Position numbers and translations under genes: made by a program | Part shown: piece by piece, positions 23,600 through 35,760 of the stretch | Numbering within the stretch: the stretch's first letter is position 1 | Layout of the letters: every line of letters begins with the position of its first letter | Assembly: GCF_027580225.2 (NCBI RefSeq) | Contig: NC_073358.2 | Span: 27,430,501-27,494,500 of the forward strand | DNA: 64,000 bases | Reading direction: 5' to 3' | Origin: Misgurnus anguillicaudatus | Taxonomy: Eukaryota; Chordata; Actinopteri; Cypriniformes; Cobitidae | Notes under the pieces: generated by a model | Seen by the model: only the letters and a program-made list of their open reading frames with translations | Databases searched by the model: none | What the model was told of the DNA's origin: nothing

Positions 23600-25520
23600 A
23601 TGTCAAAATATAATAGATAATCCATTCAGAGACGTTTTAGTTTAAATATTACATTAAAAAACAAGAAATGTTTCAAATCAATCATGCAATAAATAAGTGT
23701 CAGTCTACCCTGCAAATACTAAAACACCATAATAGAGCCTCCCTGTAAATCTATGTAACTGAAAACCAGTGAGGATTTGACATTTTTCCTATTGTTGGTA
23801 AACTTTATTGTGAATGGTAATGTCACAAACCTCTCATAAATCTTCCTTGAACAAAGCAGCTTGATTTCAGTGCCAAAAAGGGTAAACACCAGATAACAGT
23901 CAAATGTTTGTCTTTAAACATGATTGTAGAGAAGTTCAGCATAGAGCACAAAAATTGGCATAATCTGCACTTTTAAAAACACGATAAAAATGTATACTGT
24001 ATAACCATAACTATTCTCACATCCTTCCCTAACATCTCTTTGTCTTTGAGTATTGTTCATGAAAACTATTTTTAAATTTCACTTTAATATGTTTTTGTAA
24101 GTTTGCTTAGTTAATGTAATCGCAATTCTGTTCTTTAAAGGGTGAGTAAAATGTAAACCATAATCATTTAAGGTAAATGGAGGTTGAGTCAGGGTAGGCA
24201 GTTGCATTTAAACCAACAAAGTATTCTGGATACCTTCTGGCATTTATTGAACTGTGATAAAGATTTACATATTGATTATCACCTATATAATTGCAAATAT
24301 ATTTTATTTATAATGTATTGCAAGAGCACACAGTATTTGACATCATTAAAGCAATACACATTCAGGGGCTCTTTAGCTTCATTTAATACAAAATACATGA
24401 AGACGTTAAATCTAACGATTTTAAAGAGTTCGTAGTCCTACCTCTAATTATTCAAAAATACTTTCATCATGACAAACCTGCATATGTTTTTACATTTAAT
24501 ATTTGTATGACTTTGAAAGAACAGACGTTTTCTCAGGTTGTTTTAGGGTTGGACGTCTCGATGGCCAGCTTAATATTGGGCTTTAAGATCTTAGGGCTTT
24601 TTAATTATTACAACTAATTATTTTTTATTAATTCTTTGAACTAATGCACTTTTAAAACCACTAACATATCAGTTTTGGTTGGGTTAGGAATTTGTCATGG
24701 CAATTTAAACAACAAAATGTTTAAAATGCAGTTTGGAACTATGCAGAATGATAGATTTTTGGGCAAGAATGAGCATTATCATCATCTTAAGCAATATTAT
24801 TTTTCTGGATAGAAATATTGATATAAACTGTTATCATATTAAGAGAGAATGAAAAAAACACATGTCACTTGATGCACAGACAGTTTAGTATGATTTCTGT
24901 GTTTATGCATTTCACGTTGCACATTTCTGTCTGAAATTTCATACATCAAAATAAAAATACAAAATCCCAATTTTGATATTGAACTGATCATGAATTGAGT
25001 GTTTGTACAAATTCTAAAACATTCAACTTGTGTCAAATGTTCACGTAATATGTTGCTTGCAAGCTATAAAATATTAAGGCATCAGAGTGACTGGCAGTGA
25101 CTGATCAAGACTCATTCAGATGCTGTATAAAATACTGAGCTAGATCAGTTTGTTAAACAAAAATGTAAAACCAGGGGGAATAAAGGCCTTCAAATCCACC
25201 CAAGGCTTTAATAAAAATTAACTGCTCATATGCACCAATCCTGAGTCTCAATCTTATACAGACGACATTGTTTGACATCAGTCCCCTACCAAACTGAATG
25301 CAAAACACACGCTATAGCATAGAGGCTCATTTAAGCCCATAATCCTGAATCTTTGTTCCTACTGTTTCCTTAAGACAGTGTGCAGGCCTGTTATTCCCCA
25401 TGGAACTGCACAACCATGCATATTGTATTTCTTTATTATAAGAAGCTATTAAATAAAAGTTTTGAATTAAAAGTTTGATGAATGGTAAAGTTTGTATGAA
25501 CAGGTACATGCATTAATTAA
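23600..25520. other. Intergenic region between convergent scn4b and tmprss4
   Basis: AT-rich, with only short open frames and no recognisable domain or inverted repeat. It should contain the 3' ends of both genes. Confidence 0.35.
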
Positions 25521-25528
25521 ATAATCTC

Positions 25529-25534
25529 TTTATT
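25529..25534 (-). promoter_or_regulatory. Candidate tmprss4 polyadenylation signal
   Basis: AATAAA on the minus strand, about 190 bp past the read-through stop at 25722. It is the first good hexamer downstream of the coding end. Confidence 0.45.
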
Positions 25535-25721
25535 TTAATTTACATGTTTACATTTACATTTTTAAAACACGTCATAGCTTTAGAAAACTGACAAGGAACA
25601 TAATCACATATAGCAGGCTAACAGGGAAAACACCACAGTGCTATTTACATTACAGAAACATGATTTTAAAAGCATGCCATTTTGACAGATGTTATAGTTT
25701 AAAAACAGTGAAGACCATCCT

Positions 25722-28700
25722 TCATCCCTCAATAACACGGTCTTGGATTCTCATGTGTTCATCTAAAATATGGACAATCACGTTTTTATTCTCTTTATTT
25801 TTGTTATATTTATGTACACAACCATAAGGACATACCTCCATCACAGTGTAAATCCAGTTCAGAAGTTGAGTAACATCAGTGTAAACTCCAGGTTTTCCCT
25901 CGCGGGCACACCCCACTCCCCAACTTACTACGCCCATTAATTGCCAGCGAGAAGAAAGGTACACAAGTGGACCCCCACTATCCCCCTATAAAATGAGAGA
26001 AAATGGTTTATAAAGATAATAGTTGTATTCTAAGAGTTTACAATTTTGGCTTGTCTGCATATATAAGCCGGAAGCCAATACTACACTCAATTAAAGGCGG
26101 GGTGCATGATTATTAAAAAAAAATCAGGCAGAGTATCAAAAAAATATTTGTAGCCAATCAGAAGTAAGGGGCGATCCACTAACCGACATCGTTGCCTGGG
26201 TTGCATATGTGTGGGGCAAGTCTATCAAAAAAAGGTCCAGGTTCTATTGGGGTAGGGGCGTGTTTGTTTAGGTGATTTCAAATGCCAACATTGGCTTTCA
26301 GAGACCATGCACCCCACCTTTAAAGGGGTCATATGAGATTTTTAAGATGTAAAAGAAATCTTTGGTGTCCCCAGAGTGCGTAGGTTAAGTTTTAGCTCAA
26401 AATACTCCACAGCTAAATTTATTATAGCATGTTAAAATTGCTAATTTGAAGGGCTGAGCAAAAGTGTGCCGTTTTTGGGCGTGTCGTTTAAAATGCAAAT
26501 GAGCTGATGAAATGCAAACACTGATCACAATGATGGTGGTTTGTTGTAACTGAAACTCAATTGTGCTTTCAAGTACATTTTTCTTTCTTTCTCTCTGCAT
26601 TATGGAAGTGCTATGATTGAATATTGCAGATAAAGGGGGCGGTATTATTGTAATTCGCCTTGCAACCTAACTCACAAGACGGGCAAAATCTGAACGACCT
26701 AATTTTTCACACGCTTGCAGTAAATGGCTTACCCAAACTAAGTTACTGGGTTGATCTTTATCACATTTTCTAGGTTGATGGGGACCCAATTATAGCACTT
26801 AAACCTGGAAAAAGTCTGATTTTCATGCTATGACCCCTTTAAGGTTTCATTTTAGTTTTTTGGTACCTGACATGCATCTACGTTCCCTTCGATGAATCCG
26901 GCACAAAGCATCCTGGGAGTGATAGCAGGACCATAAACAGAAGTCTTGGAACATTCAGATTTATCAATCAGTGGCACTAAAGCTTTCTGTAGTATTGAGG
27001 GCATCTGACCTGTATGAGAAAAATAAAGGGAAATGAGAGAAAACTGAATAAATGTGTGTGTGGGGGGGCAAAATGCCATTCCATGTTGTATTTAAGTTAA
27101 CCTAATTGACAACACATCATCTTACCATTCTCTTTTAACAAGCCCCACCCAGTCACCACAAGCATATCCTTCACAGAAAGCTGGTATGGGGGTAAACAAA
27201 CTGGCAAAATTGATTCTGAAAGTAGACAGAAAACTGAAGATATAGCAAACTTTCTGTCATATACACATCACAAATCAATACACTATTAATACTGCCATTA
27301 AGATACATGCTAGAGCGAATATAGCAACATTACACTTGACAATAGCAACATATTAACATGGATGGATAGATGGATGAAGTACCCTTGAGTTTGACAGGCC
27401 AGGTGAGTTTTACCATGGCAACGTCAAAGTCATTGCTCAGGCGGCTGTAGTCCTTGTGGACAACAATCGTGTCTACAGTGACTCCCTTGACATTCCCAAG
27501 TTCGGTCTGACCCATCACCACCGACCACAGACGCTCTCGTGTCCTCCTGAAGGTTTGTTTGTGGACATGGCAAAACACGTTATAATGTAAACTGTACATC
27601 AAAAACATTCAAGTGGATAAACTGACCAAAATACACAGTATTATATTTACGTTTCTTTCCATAAGCAGACACTTTTCTCCAAAGGGAATTACAAATGAGA
27701 GAGCATTTAACATTTTGTCTCAGGAGCCAACAATATGAAATTATTAAAAAGCTGGTTTACATGTACCTGTAGATAGCGTTGTCCAGTATTTGGGTGTATG
27801 ACTCACCCTGTGAAACAATGAGCTGCTGATATAATCCAGAGCGTGGACAGCAACGCTCCTCCACACATATGTTGCTGGTTCCACTGAAGACTAACCTGCC
27901 ACGGCCATTGTACGATTTCTGTATTTACCCCACCAACAATACGGTCCAGTCCTGCCGTCTCACCGCAGTCTATAGAAAAATACAACGCATGTGGTTATAT
28001 AGGTAAAGTAGGCCTGCTAAATGTTTTTCTTCTCCAAAAACTATCCTTGTTTTGACTTGCATTTGTGTGAACTGCTTCCATGTCTTAATATAATTAAGGA
28101 TTTTATATTTTAATATAGGCAGAGATCATCATACCTTGTATGGAGAGGGAGTGTAACAAACACACACTTAATTCTCTCGGCCTTACCTGAACATGACAAA
28201 GACACCACTGAGCCAGACACACATTTTTCACTGTGGAAGATAACATCATTTCTACATGTAAATATATTTGTGTGGAAAATACCACAAATGATCTCATATT
28301 TCATAGAGCAACCAGGTGCAGTGCATCTCACCTGGCAGTAATAAAACTCTGGATGTCAGTGTTGTTCGATTCTGTGCTGACTATACCAAATGCGTTCAGA
28401 AGACTCGGAATAAGCACGCTCTTCAGTGGGATGCGAGTGCTTCGTGGACTCCTGTAGTGCAGTAGGATAATTTTAGACCAATGCTTTCCATTCCTGGTCC
28501 TCGAGTACCCCCTCCCAGAAAGTTTTAGATGTTACATTTGACCTCATAAGCCTCCTTCCACAACGGTTAGGTATGTGACAAAAATTGTCAACATGGTTAA
28601 ATGCTAAAACTAGTTGTTCAGATAGAAAGAGCTTGACATTTTTTTTTACAATGACACCAAGACCATGTCTATGTGTTCAAGAATAACAAAATACTGGCCA

Positions 28701-30053
28701 TCTGAAACCTCGAAAATCAACTTATTTTGTCCCATTGTTTTCCATTTTGCGAGTGGTAAAACAACCCTTGCGCATTGTTCAAATTAATTGAAATTTCGTT
28801 CACTTGTAGTTTATCAATTAAACTAAATGCAAGTTACAATTTCAAAAATGTTTTTACTCCGCACGTCACTTGAGGTAATCCGACGTTTCGTCAAGAGGAA
28901 CCAAATTGACAGCCGAGATTGTCACGTACCTACAATGGTTAACATGGGTGCATCCCAATTCAGGATCTTTCGAAGGATGCAGACTTTGAAGGCGGGACTC
29001 TGTCTTCAAAGAATGCAACCTCCGAAGTCCACGAAGCGAAGTAAATAATAGAGATGGATATTTGATGGATCCTTCATTTCACAGGAACCCAAGGATGCAT
29101 TTGGAGGCCACCTCAAAAGCTTTCCTGCCTTCGCCACAGCGACGTCATTGGCCTTCGGAGGACGTAGCCTTCGATTTGGGATGCACCCTAACAAGCTGAT
29201 GAGTTCAATCAGGTGTTTTAAATTAGGCAACATCTAAAACATTTTGGAAGGGGGTACTGGAGGTTAGTACATTAGACAAACACATAAAAATCAAATGAAA
29301 GGTTTCCGGATGTTTGTAATGTCAGTTGTGATTTATCAGCTTAACTTGATACTGGTCATTGGATATGAACCACTGCGTGTTCAGTGCTTACAGTGTAAAG
29401 CCCAGTTGTTGACATGTTAACCGCGTATGCTTTGTCTTCCAGTTATCAGCACACACAGTTTTCCATCCACCATCATTAATGAAGACCTGCAGGACCAGTC
29501 TGTCTCCCACCAACCTCACTACAGAGAGAGAGAGCACACGGTCTTCCACAAATGCATCTCTAGGAATGACAGGAAACACTGAATAAAATAATTTACTTAA
29601 CCCTTTTGTTAGATTGTAGCATTCACCTGGAAAAGTGCCATTTATTCGCAGTTTAGATACACAGACGAGCTCATCCTCACCGTCTGGACAGTCAGCCTTC
29701 CCATCACATACTTTCTCTATTGCAACAAACCTCAGAGATCCAGAGCAGTAGAAAAACTTTGTATTTATGACCTTAACGGCTGAAGGTTTACAGAAAAACA
29801 AAACAAAGAGAGACAATTGTTTGGCTTTATGGCACAAAGTGATACATCGATAATCAATTAAGTGAAAAGGAAAGAAATGAGTGGGAAAGTGAGAATGCTA
29901 AACCAACAAATTCTTACTATAGTACAATCCCACTATCAAAGTTGTCAGAACGACTACTGCACAGCACACCGTGATAATAGTCAGTCTGCACCGAGTTCTG
30001 CTCTCCTCAGTCCGCAACGTGCTCAGCTCCCGCCTTCGTCTCAACAGGGCCAT
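25722..30053 (-). CDS. tmprss4: Type II transmembrane serine protease 4-like
   Basis: Ten exons on the minus strand: 30053-29918, 29779-29627, 29557-29392, 28451-28332, 28230-28187, 27969-27807, 27546-27383, 27215-27126, 27009-26867 and 25985-25722. Every junction has GT-AG and the phases agree. The start MALLRRRR is followed by a membrane helix at about 24-45. Then come an LDL-receptor A repeat (FYCSGSLRF to ELVC), an SRCR-like region ([16 protein letters not shown]) and a trypsin domain activated at R216-IVGG. The catalytic triad is H257, D302 and S396, with D390 giving Arg/Lys specificity. Human TMPRSS4 is 437 residues. This model gives 480 if the last exon is read to its stop, or 443 if it ends at the donor at 25836-25834. 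The domain order, the N-terminal segment and its place beside scn4b support TMPRSS4 rather than other family members. Confidence 0.9.
26091..26323. mobile_element. TTAA-type MITE, AAGGCGGGGTGCATG family
   Basis: TTAAAGGCGGGGTGCATG at the left and CATGCACCCCACCTTTAA at the right are perfect inverted ends. The right TTAA (26320-26323) also serves as the left TTAA of the next element. It lies in the last tmprss4 intron. Confidence 0.9.
26320..26842. mobile_element. TTAA-type MITE, GGGGTCATA family
   Basis: TTAAAGGGGTCATATGAG at the left and CTATGACCCCTTTAA at the right. It is the uninterrupted relative of 14912-16171. The right end lies only 25 bp from tmprss4 exon 9, beyond its donor site on the minus strand. 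Confidence 0.9.
28482..29262. repeat. CCTGGTCCTCGAGTACCCCC-type dispersed repeat
   Basis: The left end CCTCGAGTACCCCCTCCCAG with AAGTTTTAGATG is mirrored at the right by CATCTAAAACATTTTGG and AAGGGGGTACTGGAGG. The middle is enlarged by the nested element at 28946-29189. It lies in the tmprss4 intron between exons 3 and 4. Confidence 0.65.
28946..29189. mobile_element. Short element with GGGTGCATCCCAA ends
   Basis: GGGTGCATCCCAATTC at the left and GATTTGGGATGCACCC at the right are inverted. Inner words CTTCGAAGGATGC and ACGTAGCCTTCGA continue the partial symmetry. Non-coding. Confidence 0.75.
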
Positions 30054-30900
30054 GAGAAACCAGGAGGAGGAAGATTCTGCAGATAGAAAGATAGTTTCGC
30101 CAAATCAGTGAAGTTTACAGGTTCTGCTTTCCAAAAACTAATTGTATGTTATCTTCACCTTTCTCTATCTGTTTGTGAGACTATAAAATGTAACGAACTT
30201 CTATAACTAAGTGTTTTACGAATGGGCTTTAATTAATGTGTGTTTAGACAGACGACGGTGGTGGTGGTGTCCTATTGTTTTAGCTGCTGAATCTTCCTGT
30301 CACCTTAAACTGCTCACCAGACAGTGGCAGTAGTTAGGCACTGCCTAGTTATCACTTAAACTCAGCTGACCTGCATTTGCTAATTAGAGACAGGTTTGGT
30401 TAGACTAGTTAGCAAATATGAGGAAAGAGTGAGGCATATTTGTTCATGTCGTACTGAGCACTTGGTATGACGTAGGTATGTAGCATGTTCTGTATGACAA
30501 CTAAAAAGTAAAATGTAAAGAATTTATAATCCAGTATAGACTAAGATTCATTTAACATAAAACATTTTATGAGATTATAGATTTCCATCATTTAGATTTC
30601 AGGTGGTGTTATAGTGTTTTGACCCAGATTTAAGTCAGATATACAAGCAAATAAACAATGTATAGATCTGACTAAAAAATAAAAATAAAATAAATGATCT
30701 GACTGTGTGAACAAATTTCAATATTTAACTCTAGCTCAGCCTCCCAATATTAAGCACAGTTACTCATTTAAATGGAATTCTCAGTGTCATCTCAATACTG
30801 TACTGTAACTGAGTTTACTTCAGGTGACATACAAGATACCAAAACATTTATTCATATCAGACACACGCCTACAACTAAGGCATATAGATCTGTATTTTAA
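30054..30900. other. tmprss4 5' leader and the tmprss4/tmprss13 intergenic region
   Basis: The tmprss4 start codon (30053-30051, minus) faces away from tmprss13. No TATA box or CpG cluster is obvious. Divergent transcription from this 2.1-kb interval is possible. Confidence 0.35.
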
Positions 30901-30939
30901 ATGTAGATGCTATTTATAGGTGTGACAATTGCTTGTTTG

Positions 30940-30990
<51 letters not shown>
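30940..30990. repeat. (GT)n microsatellite
   Basis: About 25 GT units, followed by CGCGCGTGCGTGC. Confidence 0.97.
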
Positions 30991-30991
<1 letters not shown>

Positions 30992-31222
30992 CGCGCGTGC
31001 GTGCAGGTGTGTCTGTTATTCAGTTGTTCCAACTTTGTAAGATCATGGACAGCGAAGACAGGGCAAGTTTAAACACAGGATTTTTGTCATAATCGCTTAA
31101 CTTCAGTAACTATTAAGGTTTTGAGTTTAAATTAGCACAGATTCATGAAAGATCAGCGTAAAAAATATGGGCTGTAAATAGCATGACAAAATGCCTTCTA
31201 TGTTGTCACAAAAAGATGAATG

Positions 31223-31380
31223 CACTGTAAAAAGTGAAAAGTTTGATCATTTAAAAAAATACTTCAACACCTAAAAAAAATTATGTTGTCTCAACTTACA
31301 TGTTTAATTTAAAAAATACTAAATTTTTTTAGGTACCAATTGAAGTTTTTAAGTTGGTCCAATTTTTCACTTTTTACAGT
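31223..31380. mobile_element. CACTGTAAAAAGTGAAAA-type MITE
   Basis: CACTGTAAAAAGTGAAAA at the left and TTTTTCACTTTTTACAGT at the right are inverted. The interior is AT-rich with a partial AACTTCAAT/CAACACCT symmetry. Non-coding. Confidence 0.75.
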
Positions 31381-31449
31381 CTGTGTGTTTAAATCCCTTT
31401 TTAGGGCAATTATGAAATAATAGTAACACTAAATAATGCAAATATTCAA

Positions 31450-31740
31450 TTGATCTGTTCCTGTGATACCCATTCTCCGATACCCTTATCTTCTGCAGCG
31501 ATGCGGGAGGGATGGAGCCTTCTCCCAGTATCAAGAACCACCCTTTATCCTGGATAGATGGTCAGGACACACCCACACACATAATTTCATTGCACAAAGA
31601 TATGATATATCTAAAACTAATCCAACTGTTTTCAAGATCTTTTACGATTGTTCAATTCTAAAGTTTCTTCGGAAATTGAACCTATGACTCCAGCATTGTT
31701 GGCACAATGCTCCAGTTAAGCTACAGGGACACAAAATCTC
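31450..31740. repeat. Possible tRNA-derived SINE fragment, minus orientation
   Basis: The stretch TTGAACCTATGACTCCAG, followed by TGGCACAATGCTCCAGTTA and AGCTACAGGGACA, resembles the reverse complement of a tRNA-like SINE head. Weak evidence; limits are approximate. Confidence 0.4.
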
Positions 31741-32202
31741 ATTTGTTGGGATCAGATGACAGAACAAATTTAAGATGTTTAATTCTACAGTCTTTGAAAA
31801 CTGATTTTATGTAAATGTTTGTGAAACTGGAGATGTGTTTTGGTTATAGATAAATATATTCAGATAATGTGAACACTGTTTATTAGGCATGCTATTTCCT
31901 ATGTCTCAATAGGAATGTCTTTCAGTTGTGTATTTATTAATAATTAAGGCAATTGATGGAAAATTATATTATCTACGTGTGCATCTAAAGAGTTGCTATG
32001 GAGATCTTGTTGAAAATTGTTTTTACTAAATGCCTGTCAAACCAGTCGAACAGGAGAGAGGGAGAGTTCGAACAGGGTGTTTTTTCCCTGCCCTAATGAT
32101 GTAAGAGTTGTGTTGTGCCACTAACAGGTGCATTTCAGAGAGCAAGGATTTTAGCTGAGACACAGGTAGAATCTACCTAATCTCTTTAGCCAGAACATAC
32201 TT

Positions 32203-35200
32203 ATGGCAAACAGACAGGTACGAATACTTTAAAACATACTATAATTCATACTGTAAATATTTGAACAAATATTAACATTCACAGATATGAAATTGGCTTG
32301 TATTAGTCTGTATTAATTCTTGGTTTATTTAAAATAAATGTGGCATTGTTGTTGTATTAATGTGTGATGTAAGTTTGAATGTGGAGTGACTACAATTGTA
32401 TTTTTAATGGAATAAGTGCAATTATGTCACATTATGATTGGTTTAAAGTTTTACAGACTTGTTGTCTTGTTACATTGTGTTCTAATTGGCATTATTTGAC
32501 TTGAATACTCAGTTGTTTTGTAATTTAATAATTACATAGAGTTTGCGTTGTTAAGAAACATTAGCAGAATTAGTCAGATAACAGAATTATAACTATAAGA
32601 CTGTGACTAAGTAAATTATTTACTATGTGAAATACAAAGAACGTGTTTCAACTGGATGTTAATAATGTTAAGATAAAACAAGAACTATAAAGAAAGGGCA
32701 GATTCAAATAGATACCTTATATAGCTGGGTAAAAAATAAACTTCAAAATCAAACTTTAAGGTGTCTGTTTTTATCTATGTTTTTAATAGAGGTTATGCAT
32801 TGACGTCACTTTTCCACTTGACCACACCGGAACTCGCCTCGTCGAGTGGCAAACGTTCAATAAAATGGCTGGTTTTCATAGCAGCTGCTGCAAAAATGCC
32901 AGTAAAACTAACTATTATCAGCTTAAATAGAATTTAGTTGGACTTGATAGCAGAGGTGGACTATATTAGTTACATTTCTTACATTTTTCAAGCATCTTTG
33001 CTTTATTAGCGTGTTTGTATTTGGAAAAATGTTACTTCACTACATTCTAAAGCATATGATCATACTGTGTATTTTTTAATAATGCATATTCAAATTTATT
33101 TAATACATAATTACATAAAAATTTTGTAAAAGCATGTTAATGTACTTAAATATTAAATGTAAAACAAAACTTGTATTCATGAAATGTAATAGAATAAAAA
33201 TTATGATAAATGCTTTGGAATGTATGTTTTCCAAAGAAAAACACGGATAAAATACAAATACTTTTAAGTAGAAAGTAAAACCTCTGCTTGATATTGATCC
33301 TATCAACTTGTCAACCCACCTGTGGTATGTGGACGTTGGCATGAACGATCTAATTACTTCTCCTTTCAGTGTTTTTTGGCAGTCTGTAAAACGATAGCTC
33401 TGAATTCTTGTTAATCTGTTAGTACAGTCTATCGCACAACAGCTTTTCCATTTAGACGCGCTTTCGTTGTGTTTTCACACTGTACACAAATTCTGCCGCT
33501 CTGTCTTTTGCCACTCAGTGGGCGTAACCGCAGTCACTTTCGCCGAAGGTGACATCACATGCATACCCTCTATAGTCATCCAGTCAAATAAAAAGTGTCA
33601 AGTTTCATTATGAAAATTAGTTTTGCAAAACTAAAACAAATGCTTCTATATTGCACTAAATTTAGCAGAAGTTGTCAAATTTATGCAAAACCTTCTGATA
33701 AATGATGGTACTGTAAGCACACAGTAGACTGAACCCATTGACTTCCATAGTATTTGTTATTCCTACTATGGAATCAAAGGGTACCAGTGATGCGTGGGTT
33801 GATCCAAAATGAGCGGGTGCCTGCGGTCACCTTTCATAATTCAAGGTTCAACATGGACTCAAACAGAAAAGCAACCCCACATAATGCAGTAGCCTAGAAA
33901 ATGAGACTTTTTCACAAATGTATTTACAATTCATATCAACTCTATCTGGCAGTACAAGTATACCTGTATGCCACTGTGTTCATTTGATGTGACATACATA
34001 TATAACATTTAACAGTGAACTTAGCCCTGACATATATCTAAAAGCTTCTCTTGTAAAAATCTATTTTGTGAATCCAGAATGAGGCTCCTCCCCCTTATGA
34101 CTATGCAGTGAATCCGAATGCTCCCCAGCCTTTATATCCTGGTGTTCAGGCCACCCAAAGCCAACCGTACTACATCCCTCAGCAAATACCTCACACACCT
34201 GCTCCTTATGTGATTCAGACAGGTACTGCTGCTCAACAACATACATTACTAACTTATATTAAGTTCTACAGACCATGTGTCAAATAAATTAAATCATTAT
34301 GTAATCAATAGTCTTAATATCTATATAATATCTCACTTTTTGTTCTACATTTTCAATGTTGTGTCCTTTGTGTAGTCCCCTCACAGGCCGGACGAGTTCA
34401 ATCGACAAGAAACAAAAAGTGTTGTTATGGAGGAAGTGGTGGCACTGCCATCTTGGTGACACTGGTTGTAATTGCAGTCGGAGTTGGAAGTGAGATTTTT
34501 TTATGATGTTCTGTCCTGTGCCTAGTGCTCTTCACTTTTAAACAAGTACTTTTAAACAAGTGCTGGCATAAAATGACCTCTCTGTATAGCTCTACCCACT
34601 GCTGTATCTTAATTGATAAAGCATTACATTGCATTTATGCATTTGGCAGACGCTTTAATGCAGCAAAGCTATTCACAGTGCATTATAAATTATATTTTCC
34701 AGTCTGTGTGTTCCCTGGGGCTCAAACCTACAGTATGACCTTTAGCAATGCTAACACAAAGGTCTACCACTGAGCTCAGGAACGGTAGCAGTGCAAAGTA
34801 GCTGGCTTTGATTGATCACCATAGATACTAAACTGTATACCTTGATAAAATGGATAAAAGCATTTGTGAAATAATTTATACATTTAACCATATGGTTTCT
34901 GACTAAGATCTTTCATCTTCAAGATTTGAAATTACTTTAGGTACACTTCTAATTTATTGATTCTTTCCTGCAGTACGTTATGGACCGTCACTGTGGGCTT
35001 TTGCAGGAAATAAACAAGAACCAGACACATGCCCCTCATCAGCAGTCAATTGTGATGGGAAGAAAGACTGTTCTAAGGGCAGTGATGAAAGTGTCTGTGG
35101 TCAGTGTCAATTAAATACCAATTGCACATCAACAATAGCTTTGTGTACAACATATATAAGATTATAAGTATCTTGCAATCTTGGATGGATATTATATATG

Positions 35201-35382
35201 ATTGCCATACTGATTTACACTAATATATATATTTAATCTCAATTTCAGTGAGGTTTGGAACAGGAAATGAGTTGCAGGTCATGACCTCTAAGACTGGAAG
35301 CTTCCTTCCTGTCTGTGGAGATGGCTGGAGTGCAAGCATAGGTGACCAAACATGCAAACAGCTTGGCTTTAAACAGTAAGTA

Positions 35383-35424
<42 letters not shown>

Positions 35425-35701
35425 TCTGGTTTCCATGTTTTGTGGGGACATTCCATAGACGTAATGCATTTTATACCGTACAAACTGTATATTCTATTCC
35501 CCTTACCTACCCCATTCCCTAACCCCAACAATCACAGAAACTTCTACTACTACTACTTCACATTTTCAAAATACATAATTTTGTTTGATTTATAAGCTTG
35601 TTTCCTCATGGGGACATCAAAATGTCCCCACGAGGTCACAAAAATACTGGTATTCCTATCTTTGTGGGGACAATTGGTCCCCACAACGTGATAATTACCA
35701 G

Positions 35702-35760
<59 letters not shown>

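Noticed and set aside
28827..29233. Frames on both strands in the tmprss4 intron
   Set aside because: They overlap an inverted-repeat element and have no family resemblance.
34640..34790. Possible tRNA gene
   Set aside because: Only B-box-like and A-box-like segments of a diverged SINE-type repeat are present; there is no foldable cloverleaf.
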